Shown here one piece after another: positions 57,695 through 64,000 of a DNA stretch of 64,000 bases. Location of the stretch: the NCBI RefSeq assembly GCF_002116905.1, contig NZ_CP015118.1, positions 4,960,001 to 5,024,000 of the forward strand, read 5' to 3'. The translations under genes were made by a program, and so were the position numbers. The stretch is from Piscinibacter gummiphilus. GTDB taxonomy: Bacteria > Pseudomonadota > Gammaproteobacteria > Burkholderiales > Burkholderiaceae_C. The notes beneath the pieces were generated by a model. That model was not told the DNA's origin, did no database searches, and worked only from the letters and a program-made list of their open reading frames with translations. Within the stretch, counting starts at the first letter, position 1, and the number at the start of each line of letters is the position of its first letter.

Positions 57695-59475
57695 CGGGGC
57701 ATCTCCAGCGTGAAGCAGGTGCGCCAGCCGGCGCGTTCGGTCAGGTGGGCGCGGCCGCCGTGGGCCTCGGCGATGCGCGCGACGATCGCGAGCCCGAGGC
57801 CCGTGCCGCCCTGGCTGCGCGACGCGAAGGGCTGGAACAGCCGCTCGCGCAGGTCGTCCGGTACACCCCGGCCGTTGTCGCAGACGTGCAGGGCGACCCG
57901 TCCGTCGGCCACGTCGACGTCGAGCGTGCAGCCGTCCGGCGCGGCCCCCCGCGCGTTCTCGACGAGGTTCACGAGCGCCTGCTCCATGCGCCGCGCGTCG
58001 GCCTCGACCCACAGCGCCTCCGGCCACGCCGGCGACAGGCGAAGGCCCGGTTCGCGCAGCGCGAGGCGGTCGGCGAGCGCGCGCAGGTCGGTGCGCTCGC
58101 GCTGGAGGCGCCACGGCTTCGCGTAGTCGAGCAGGTCGTTCGTCAGGTGGGCGATGCGGGACACCTGGGCCGCCACTTCGGCCCGTGTCTCCTGGGGCGC
58201 CAGCGCGACGGCCATGCCGATGATGTTGAGGGGGTTGCGGATGTCGTGCGCCACGGTGGCGGCCAGCGCGCCCAGTTCGGCGAGGCGGGCCTGCAGCTGG
58301 CGCTCGCGTTCGCGGGCGGCGAGCTGCTGGCCTTGTTCGACGCGCAGCGTGGCGTCCGCGAGCACGGTGGCGAACAGTTCGGCCGCGTGGCGCGGGCCGG
58401 GCGGCGCGGCCTCCCAGCCGATCCACTCGGGTGTCCAGCCGGCCGCGGACGAACGCATCGCGAGGGTCGGGATGGACGCGGCGGCATCGCCGTCGATCAC
58501 GACCCGCGCCGGCATGCCGAGGCGCCGCGAGAGCAGGTCCGAGGCCGTCGCGGCCAGCGCGTCGAACGTGTCGGCGTCGGCGAGCGCGCGGCGCCACGCG
58601 CCGAGGTCGGACGCACTCACCTCCCCGCCCGGGTACACGAGCCGCTGCACGAAGCCGCGCACCGGCCCGGCGAGCGCGAGGCAGCTGGCGGCCACCGCGA
58701 GGCCGCTCAGCCAGCGCGACTCGAAGGGCAGCAGCAGCGGCATCACCGCGACGATGGCCGCGCCCACCGCGAGCAGCAGGGTCCAGACGAGCGCGCGGCC
58801 GGCCCACGCATTCGCGACGAACACCCCGTAGCGCAGGATGCCGTACACGAGGATCAGCGGGTACAACGGCAGCAGGAGCAGGGGGAACGGATAGACGGGC
58901 CACCGCAGCAGCGCGATGCCGTAGCCGCACAGGCACACGAGGCCCCACAGGCACGAGGCGGTGACCGCGGCGACCTGGGCCCGGGCCGGCACCGCCCCCT
59001 CGGGCCGCGCCCGGAACAGCGTGTGCAGCAGCACGGACACACCGGCCACCCCGAGCACCACCCACGAGATGCTGGTGACCCACGCGGCCGGCAGCGCCCA
59101 GGCGATGCGGCCCACGTGGGGATGGTCCACGAAGTAGGCCGGCAGCAGGCCCTGCGACACCAGCACCGCGGCCAGGCCCAGCACGTAGGCCGCGCGGATC
59201 CAGCCCGTGCCCACGGGCGCCCGGCAGAACACCACGCAGAAATGGAAGAACAGCGCGGACGTGAGCGGCGCGGTGCCGAGCAGGTGCAGCGCGAGCGTCT
59301 CGACCCCGGGCCCGAACCAGTTCGGCAGTTCGTTGCCGACGATCCACACCGCGATCGCCGCGAGGAAGGCCGCGAGCAGGCGGCCGCCCGCCACCCGGTC
59401 GGCCCAGGCGAGGAGCACGCCGGCCAGCACCAGCGTCTCCACCAGCGAAAACCCCATCGCGACACGCAGCAGCAT
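57691..59475 (-). CDS. Multi-pass membrane histidine kinase
   Basis: The 594-residue protein has about eight hydrophobic segments in the first ~270 residues, a linker (~280-370) and HisKA with H410 in AATVAHDIRNPLN. HATPase_c has NLVENARGAAPDG, CDNGRGVP and GGTGLGLAIVARIAEAHGG. The membrane-embedded N-terminus suggests sensing of a lipid or membrane-borne signal. It feeds the coupled NtrC-type regulator. Its start faces the DUF4166/epimerase operon across 120 bases of regulatory DNA. Confidence 0.9.
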   Translation of the reverse strand: MLLRVAMGFSLVETLVLAGVLLAWADRVAGGRLLAAFLAAIAVWIVGNELPNWFGPGVETLALHLLGTAPLTSALFFHFCVVFCRAPVGTGWIRAAYVLGLAAVLVSQGLLPAYFVDHPHVGRIAWALPAAWVTSISWVVLGVAGVSVLLHTLFRARPEGAVPARAQVAAVTASCLWGLVCLCGYGIALLRWPVYPFPLLLLPLYPLILVYGILRYGVFVANAWAGRALVWTLLLAVGAAIVAVMPLLLPFESRWLSGLAVAASCLALAGPVRGFVQRLVYPGGEVSASDLGAWRRALADADTFDALAATASDLLSRRLGMPARVVIDGDAAASIPTLAMRSSAAGWTPEWIGWEAAPPGPRHAAELFATVLADATLRVEQGQQLAARERERQLQARLAELGALAATVAHDIRNPLNIIGMAVALAPQETRAEVAAQVSRIAHLTNDLLDYAKPWRLQRERTDLRALADRLALREPGLRLSPAWPEALWVEADARRMEQALVNLVENARGAAPDGCTLDVDVADGRVALHVCDNGRGVPDDLRERLFQPFASRSQGGTGLGLAIVARIAEAHGGRAHLTERAGWRTCFTLEMPR

Positions 59476-59484
59476 CTGTATACG

Positions 59485-59519
59485 TCGTTGACAGCCCTCG
59501 GGAACCGGACTGTAAACGA
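59485..59519. promoter_or_regulatory. Inverted repeat, candidate activator (UAS) site
   Basis: TCGTTGACAG and CTGTAAACGA form 10-base arms with one mismatch and a 15-base gap. They are centred about 90 bases upstream of the predicted sigma-54 start point, where NtrC-type activators usually bind. The nearby activator gene makes this its best candidate site. Confidence 0.5.
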
Positions 59520-59568
59520 TGGCGACAGGTACGGATCACTTCTTCAATGAAATCAACGACTTAGCGCC

Positions 59569-59584
59569 TGGCCCGCTTCTCGCA
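59569..59584 (+). promoter_or_regulatory. Sigma-54 (-24/-12) promoter
   Basis: TGGCCCGCTTCTCGCA matches TGGCACG-N4-TTGCA at all but two positions. The invariant GG (59570-59571) and GC (59582-59583) are separated by exactly 10 bases. Transcription would begin near 59595, almost at the ATG of the DUF4166 gene (59596), so the transcript would be leaderless or a later start would be used. Confidence 0.65.
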
Positions 59585-59595
59585 AAAGCAGGCTC

Positions 59596-60216
59596 ATGAA
59601 CACCCTCGCCCACACCCGCCGTCAACACCCCGCCGAACCGCTGGACCTCGCCGCGATGGTGGGTCCGGGCTGGGCCCGCCTCCCCGCCGCGGTCCGCCGC
59701 CGCTTCGGCGCCCATGCGGCCCGGGTCACCTACGCCGGCCGCATGGACCTGCGCTGCTCGCCGCTCGGCCGCGTGATCGCGTGGCTCGCCTGGCCGCTGC
59801 GCGGTCCGCTGGTGCCGCACTGCGTCACGGACGTGCCCGCGTCCGTCGAGGTCTACCCGGACGGCCACGGCGGTGTCGTGTGGTCCCGCCAGCTCGGCGG
59901 CCAGCTGGTGTCGTCGACCAAGCTCGCCCACCCGGACGGGAATGGCGTGCTGGAGCGCACCGCCGGCGGCCTCGCGATGGCCCTCGACGTGCTCGAGGAC
60001 GACGGCGCGCTCGTCTTCCGGAGCCGCCGCTACGCGTGGTGTGTCGGCTCCCTCGTGCTGAACCTGCCCCGGTGGCTGAGCCCCGGCCAGTGCCGCGTCG
60101 AGCACCGCGACCTCGGCGCCAACCGCTTCCGCTTCACCCTGACGATGACCCACCCCTGGTGGGGCGTCACCTTCGAACAGACCGGCGAGTTCATCGACCC
60201 GGTCGAGGAGAACTGA
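59596..60216 (+). CDS. DUF4166-family protein
   Basis: The 206-residue soluble protein has LPAAVRRRFGAHAARVTYAGRMDL, PHCVTDVPASVEVYPDGHGGVVWSRQL and a C-terminal RFTLTMTHPWWGVTFEQTGEF segment, the DUF4166 pattern, often found beside saccharopine-dehydrogenase-like or epimerase-like genes. Its biochemical role is unknown. A sigma-54 promoter lies immediately upstream. The ATG at 59596 has AGCAGG five bases before it. The next gene starts one base after its stop. Confidence 0.75.
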   Translation: MNTLAHTRRQHPAEPLDLAAMVGPGWARLPAAVRRRFGAHAARVTYAGRMDLRCSPLGRVIAWLAWPLRGPLVPHCVTDVPASVEVYPDGHGGVVWSRQLGGQLVSSTKLAHPDGNGVLERTAGGLAMALDVLEDDGALVFRSRRYAWCVGSLVLNLPRWLSPGQCRVEHRDLGANRFRFTLTMTHPWWGVTFEQTGEFIDPVEEN

Positions 60217-60217
60217 G

Positions 60218-61714
60218 ATGCTGCTGATCGACACGATCCTGATCTGCCAGGCGCTGCTGGGCGCCTTCGACAACCTGTGGCACCACGAGTGGCAGGCCCG
60301 CCTGCCGCAGCAGCGGGGCGCACGCCGCGAGCTCGCGCTGCACGCGGCGCGCGAGGCCCTGTACGGCGCGCTGTTCCTGGGCCTCGCGTGGTGGGCCTGG
60401 CACGGGCTCTTCGCGCTGGCCATCGCCATCGTGCTCGCGGTCGAGGTGGTCATCACGCTCGCCGACTTCCTCGAGGAAGACCGCACCCGCCAGCTGCCCC
60501 CCTTCGAACGCTGGCTGCACACGGTGCTGACGGTGAGCTACGGCCTCTTCGTGGGTGTGATGGGGCCGGTGCTGCTGGACTGGGCCGCCGAACCCACCGC
60601 GCTGGTGGCGAACGGACGCGGCCTGGTCTCGTGGTGGTTCACCGCGATGGCCGCCGGCGTGTGGGCCTGGAGCGTGCGCAACGCGCTCGCGGTGCGGCGG
60701 CTGGGCGAGGTCCCCGCGCCAGCCGTGCTGCCGGTGCCGCGCGGTGCCGAGGCCGTGCTCGTGACCGGCGGCACCGGCTTCGTGGGCCGCGCCCTGGTCG
60801 CCCGGCTGAGGGCCGAAGGCCGCCGCGTGATCGTGTTGACGCGCGACGTGCGCCAGGCCCGGCTGCAGTTCGATCCGGCGGTCACCTCGGTGGGCTCGTT
60901 CGACGAGATCGCCCCCGAGACCCGCATCGGCGCGATCGTCCACCTGGCCGGCGCGCGTGTGCTGGGCCGCCCGTGGACGGCGGCGCGCCGCCGCGAGCTG
61001 GTCGAGAGCCGCACCCGCCTGAGCGAGGCCCTGCACGCCCTCGTGCGCCGGCTGGAGCAGCGTCCCCGCGTGCTCGTGGCGGCCTCCGCCGTGGGCTACT
61101 ACGGCGTGCCCGAGGCCGGCACACGCTGCGACGAAGGCACGCCGCCCCAGCCGGGCGTGTTCCAGTCGGACCTGTGCGCCGCCGCCGAACACGAGGCGCG
61201 CCGGCTGGAAGGCCTGGGGCTGCGGGTGGTGCGGCTGCGCTTCGGTGTCGTCCTCGGCACGGAGGATGGGGCGTACCCGATGCAGGCGCTGGCGGCGCGC
61301 CTGGGATTCGGCGCGGTGCTCGGCAACGGGCGGCAGCCGGTGCCGTGGGTGCACCTGGAGGACGCGGTGGGCCTCGTGCGCTGGGCAATGGCCGACCCCG
61401 CCGTGCAAGGGGCCGTCAACGCGGTGGCACCGGAACACTGCGACCAGGCCGGGTTCTCCCGTGCGCTTGCTGCGTCGTTCGGGCGCCGGGTGTGGCTCCG
61501 CATGCCGGGCGCACCGCTGCGCGCCGTGGCTGGGGAGATGGCGACGCTGCTGCTCGACGGGCAGGCGGTGTGGCCGCGGCGTGCGCTGGCGGGTGGGTAC
61601 CGCTTCCGGTATGCGACGCTGCGCCAGGCCTTGCCGGCGTTGGCTGCGGCCTCCTCGGGGCGGCCCGCGGCGGCCTGCGTCGAGCCGTCGCCCTCCACCA
61701 CCGTTCGACGTTGA
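60218..61714 (+). CDS. Membrane domain fused to TIGR01777-type NAD-dependent epimerase
   Basis: The 498-residue protein has about four hydrophobic segments in residues ~1-150 (NLWHHEWQARLP; GALFLGLAWWAWHGLFALAIAIVLAVEVVITLADF; VLTVSYGLFVGVMGPVLLDW). A short-chain-type epimerase domain follows (~175-490) with the Rossmann start VLVTGGTGFVGRALVARL, VHLAGARVLGRPW, SASAVGYYG and WVHLEDAVGLV. The usual TIGR01777 (YfcH/SDR39) protein is ~300 residues and soluble. The fused membrane half and coupling to DUF4166 suggest action on a membrane-associated substrate. Confidence 0.85.
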   Translation: MLLIDTILICQALLGAFDNLWHHEWQARLPQQRGARRELALHAAREALYGALFLGLAWWAWHGLFALAIAIVLAVEVVITLADFLEEDRTRQLPPFERWLHTVLTVSYGLFVGVMGPVLLDWAAEPTALVANGRGLVSWWFTAMAAGVWAWSVRNALAVRRLGEVPAPAVLPVPRGAEAVLVTGGTGFVGRALVARLRAEGRRVIVLTRDVRQARLQFDPAVTSVGSFDEIAPETRIGAIVHLAGARVLGRPWTAARRRELVESRTRLSEALHALVRRLEQRPRVLVAASAVGYYGVPEAGTRCDEGTPPQPGVFQSDLCAAAEHEARRLEGLGLRVVRLRFGVVLGTEDGAYPMQALAARLGFGAVLGNGRQPVPWVHLEDAVGLVRWAMADPAVQGAVNAVAPEHCDQAGFSRALAASFGRRVWLRMPGAPLRAVAGEMATLLLDGQAVWPRRALAGGYRFRYATLRQALPALAAASSGRPAAACVEPSPSTTVRR

Positions 61715-61838
61715 AGCGCCAGATCGAACCCGCCTGTCGCAGAGCGATGGCTGGCTTCACAAGGATCCTGAGAATGCCATTGAAGAATCCGAACTGGCAT
61801 CGACATACAATGCTCCGAACTATTCACAAGCAATTCCA

Positions 61839-63200
61839 GTGAGCGTCACCCACCGTCCATCGAAAGCCGACCTCCCTCAGGAGATCGAGAGACAGCTTCT
61901 GTATGGGAGTCGCTCGGCCGCGCAACTCATTGCCGCGCTCGGAATCAGTCAACCCACGCTCTCGCGAACTATTCAGGTCCTGTCACGCACGGTGACGAGT
62001 TTCCGTGTGCGTGGGGTCCGAACGCCGATGTACGGCCTCCTGCGCCAGCTTCCCATGGGCCTGAGTCCCCGCCAGCGGATCTACCGGCACATGCGCGGAG
62101 GCAACATCGAGCCCTTTGCCGACGTGGAGTTCCTGGCTGGCGGCGCCACCGTCGAGCGGATCGGCGACGTGACGCGCCTCTATGAAGGCTTGCCGCCGTA
62201 CATGCTCTTCGCAGCACCCTCGGGCTTCCTGGGGCGGCAACTGGCACATGAGGCCGCGCGAAACCAGCCATTCCCGACCAGCCTCAAGGACTGGGGCGAC
62301 GACCACCGGGTCGCATACCTCTTCACGCAGGGCCTGAACCTGCCCGGCAACCTCGTCTTCGGCGACGCCCCCCTTGAAAGGGAACTCGCCTTCCTGGCCG
62401 CCAAGCCAACGCCAGCCGAGGACAAGGTCGACGACTACGTCGGCATGGCCTCAGCTCTGCGGGGTGCCGCATACGGCTCCAGTGCAGGTGGCGAACAGCC
62501 GAAGTTCCTCTGGCTGACGGAGGACACCGGGCACGTCATCGTCAAGTTCGCCAAGGTCGGCAGCCGCATGGCCGAACTCCTGCCGCTGGAACACCTGGCC
62601 CTGCGGTCTCTGGCCGAGATCGGCGTTCCTGCAAGCAGCACTCGGCTGCTCGCAGGGGGCGACTATGTTTTCCTGGAGGTGCAACGCTTCGACCGCATCG
62701 GCTTGAATGGCCGAGTCGGCATGCTTTCAGCCGGCTCCGTCGACGACGAGTTTTTCGGAAGGAGGGATTCCTGGTCCGAGTTCGCAGCACGCTGCGAGCA
62801 AGAGCGCTACCTCACGGCCGAAGACGCCAGGAACATCGATGCCATGGCCGCCTTCAGCGAGCTGATCGGCAACAACGATCGGCACTTCGAGAACATCTCG
62901 CTGCTGATCCGCGAGGATGGTGAGTACCAAGGCGTCGCGCCGGCCTACGACATCCTCCCGATGCGCTACGCCTCGCTGGGCGGCGGCGTGGACCCGGACC
63001 TGGCTCCCATCGAGCCCAAGGTCGGCACCATCGGCGCGCGCCCCGCGGTGTGGGCGCGCGCGGCCGCGGCGGCTGAACGGTTCTGGATGGCTGCAATGAA
63101 AGAGGACCTGCCGGCACCTCTGTCGCACGAGATGCGTCAGGCAGCCCACGAGAATCTGAAGGTCGCCAAAGCGTTTGTGGCCCCACTCCTTCCGCGCTGA
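61839..63200 (+). CDS. YjjJ-type HipA-family kinase with N-terminal helix-turn-helix
   Basis: Starting at the GTG at 61839 gives 453 residues; no in-frame ATG precedes the conserved part. An N-terminal winged helix (SAAQLIAALGISQPTLSRTIQVLS) is followed by HipA-type kinase signatures: GLPPYMLFAAPSGFLGRQLA, SSAGGEQPKFL (P-loop-like), VIVKFAK (ATP-binding Lys), the catalytic NNDRHFENISLL and the metal-binding Asp in AYDILPMRYA. It matches E. coli YjjJ, an orphan HipA without a HipB gene. The fused DNA-binding domain may stand in for the antitoxin. The upstream 100 bases are less GC-rich than the rest. Confidence 0.87.
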   Translation: MSVTHRPSKADLPQEIERQLLYGSRSAAQLIAALGISQPTLSRTIQVLSRTVTSFRVRGVRTPMYGLLRQLPMGLSPRQRIYRHMRGGNIEPFADVEFLAGGATVERIGDVTRLYEGLPPYMLFAAPSGFLGRQLAHEAARNQPFPTSLKDWGDDHRVAYLFTQGLNLPGNLVFGDAPLERELAFLAAKPTPAEDKVDDYVGMASALRGAAYGSSAGGEQPKFLWLTEDTGHVIVKFAKVGSRMAELLPLEHLALRSLAEIGVPASSTRLLAGGDYVFLEVQRFDRIGLNGRVGMLSAGSVDDEFFGRRDSWSEFAARCEQERYLTAEDARNIDAMAAFSELIGNNDRHFENISLLIREDGEYQGVAPAYDILPMRYASLGGGVDPDLAPIEPKVGTIGARPAVWARAAAAAERFWMAAMKEDLPAPLSHEMRQAAHENLKVAKAFVAPLLPR

Positions 63201-63241
63201 GATCAGCGGGGAGCCGCCCCTCCAGCCGGGCCGCGGGTGGT

Positions 63242-64000
63242 TCAACCAGGGCCCAGTTTCTCGAACGCGCTCGAAAAGTCCAGCCCCCCGTGGCCGGATG
63301 CGCTCAAGCGTTCGTACAACCGCCGCGCCTGCTCCCCCATCGGCACGGGCTCGCCGCTCGCCTCGGCGTTCTCGACGGCCAGCCCCAGGTCCTTGAGCAT
63401 CAGATCGACCGCGAAGCCACCGGTGTAGCCGCGCGAGGACGGCACGTCGGGCATCACGCCGGGGCACGGGTTGTAGACCTGCAGCGCCCAGTTCGAGCCC
63501 GAGCTCTTGCCCATGACCTCAGACAGCACCGCGGGGTCGACGCCGTTGGCGACCCCGAGCCGCAGTGCCTCGCAGGTGCCGAGCATCAGCACGCCGAGCA
63601 GCATGTTGTTGCAGACCTTCACGGTCTGCCCCGCTCCGCTCGGGCCCGCGTGCAGGATGTTGCGGCCCATCGCCGCGAGCACGGGCCGCGCGCGTTCGAC
63701 GTCGGCCGCGGCGCCGCCGACCATGAAGGTCAGCGTGCCGGCGCGTGCACCGTTGGTGCCGCCCGAGACGGGCGCGTCGATCATCGCGAAGCCCCTCGCT
63801 GCCGCGTCGGCCGCCACCTCGCGGGCCACCGTGGGCGCGATGGTGGAGCAGTCGACGAGCAGCGCGGTCCTCGGTGCGTGGTCGAACACACCCGTGCCGT
63901 ACAACGACTGCACGTGTTTCGACGCAGGCAGCATCGTGATCACGAGGTCGGCGCCGTCCACCGCCTCCGCGACGGACGACACTCGCCGGCCGCCCGCCTC
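63242..64000 (-). CDS. mmsB: 3-hydroxyisobutyrate dehydrogenase, 5' end outside window
   Basis: The frame is open to the window edge; 252 residues are visible. They include ADLVITMLPASKHVQSLY, LVDCSTIAP, the substrate-binding DAPVSGGTNGARAGTLTFMVGG, the catalytic Lys segment GAGQTVKVCNNMLLG (Lys in VKVCNN) and the C-terminal LMLKDLGLAVENAEASGEPVPMG. This is the beta-hydroxyacid dehydrogenase family, and the match is to the valine-degradation enzyme. Only the NAD-binding GxGxxG start is missing, lying beyond the edge. Confidence 0.9.
   Translation of the reverse strand, partial: EAGGRRVSSVAEAVDGADLVITMLPASKHVQSLYGTGVFDHAPRTALLVDCSTIAPTVAREVAADAAARGFAMIDAPVSGGTNGARAGTLTFMVGGAAADVERARPVLAAMGRNILHAGPSGAGQTVKVCNNMLLGVLMLGTCEALRLGVANGVDPAVLSEVMGKSSGSNWALQVYNPCPGVMPDVPSSRGYTGGFAVDLMLKDLGLAVENAEASGEPVPMGEQARRLYERLSASGHGGLDFSSAFEKLGPG

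Overview
The window is about 70% GC, densely packed with ATGA/TGATG stop-start overlaps, and carries MdtABC, BaeSR, LrgAB, CobW/CobN and yybP-ykoY/cobalamin riboswitch loci. Together these suggest a free-living betaproteobacterium of the order Burkholderiales. A Rhizobacter/Roseateles-like lineage is my guess and cannot be settled from this window. No rRNA, tRNA, CRISPR array, phage or intact insertion sequence was seen.

Layout. 0-4.7 kb: the 3' part of a large outer-membrane beta-barrel protein translationally coupled to a secreted SdrD/DUF11-type surface protein. 4.7-10.2 kb (minus): a stressosome operon rsbR-rsbS-rsbT, then a fused HATPase-SpoIIE/RsbX phosphatase, a histidine kinase and a REC-PAS-HK-REC hybrid, with no sigma factor. 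10.3-12.8 kb: two small unknown proteins and a divergent LysR/TSUP pair. 12.8-30.5 kb (minus): an envelope and iron block made of a four-gene MdtABC-type RND efflux operon with a Fur-box palindrome at its start, a catecholate-type TonB receptor, a Fur-family gene, a FecA/FecR/FecI signalling system behind a second Fur box, and BaeSR. 30.6-36.4 kb (plus): a second RND pump (AcrAB-OprM type) divergent from baeSR, with a BaeR-box-like site between them.

36.4-36.7 kb is a cluster of inverted dispersed repeats. 36.8-40 kb (minus): a DUF1444-like exported protein, a Gdt1/UPF0016 Mn exporter behind a yybP-ykoY Mn riboswitch, lrgAB, and a GlcG/HbpS-like gene. 40.1-47.5 kb (plus): a cobalamin-riboswitch-led cobalt insertion operon, hupE-like, cobW, cobN, and a ChlI/ChlD-type chelatase gene whose AAA+ and von Willebrand A parts lie in different frames. 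They are joined by a textbook -1 programmed frameshift cassette (internal Shine-Dalgarno, A_AAA_AAA, 6-nt spacer, 16-bp stem), which would let one gene make both chelatase subunits. This is the most notable signal in the window.

47.6-54.3 kb: a lipoprotein carboxylesterase, an orphan Leu/Ile/Val-type binding protein next to a hybrid sensor kinase, a short MscS channel, a GST and a Gre-family factor. 54.5-56.2 kb: two unrecognised genes. 56.3-61.7 kb: a membrane histidine kinase/sigma-54 activator pair facing a DUF4166 gene and a membrane-epimerase fusion, with a good -24/-12 promoter and an upstream inverted repeat between them. The right end has a YjjJ-type HipA kinase and a truncated 3-hydroxyisobutyrate dehydrogenase.
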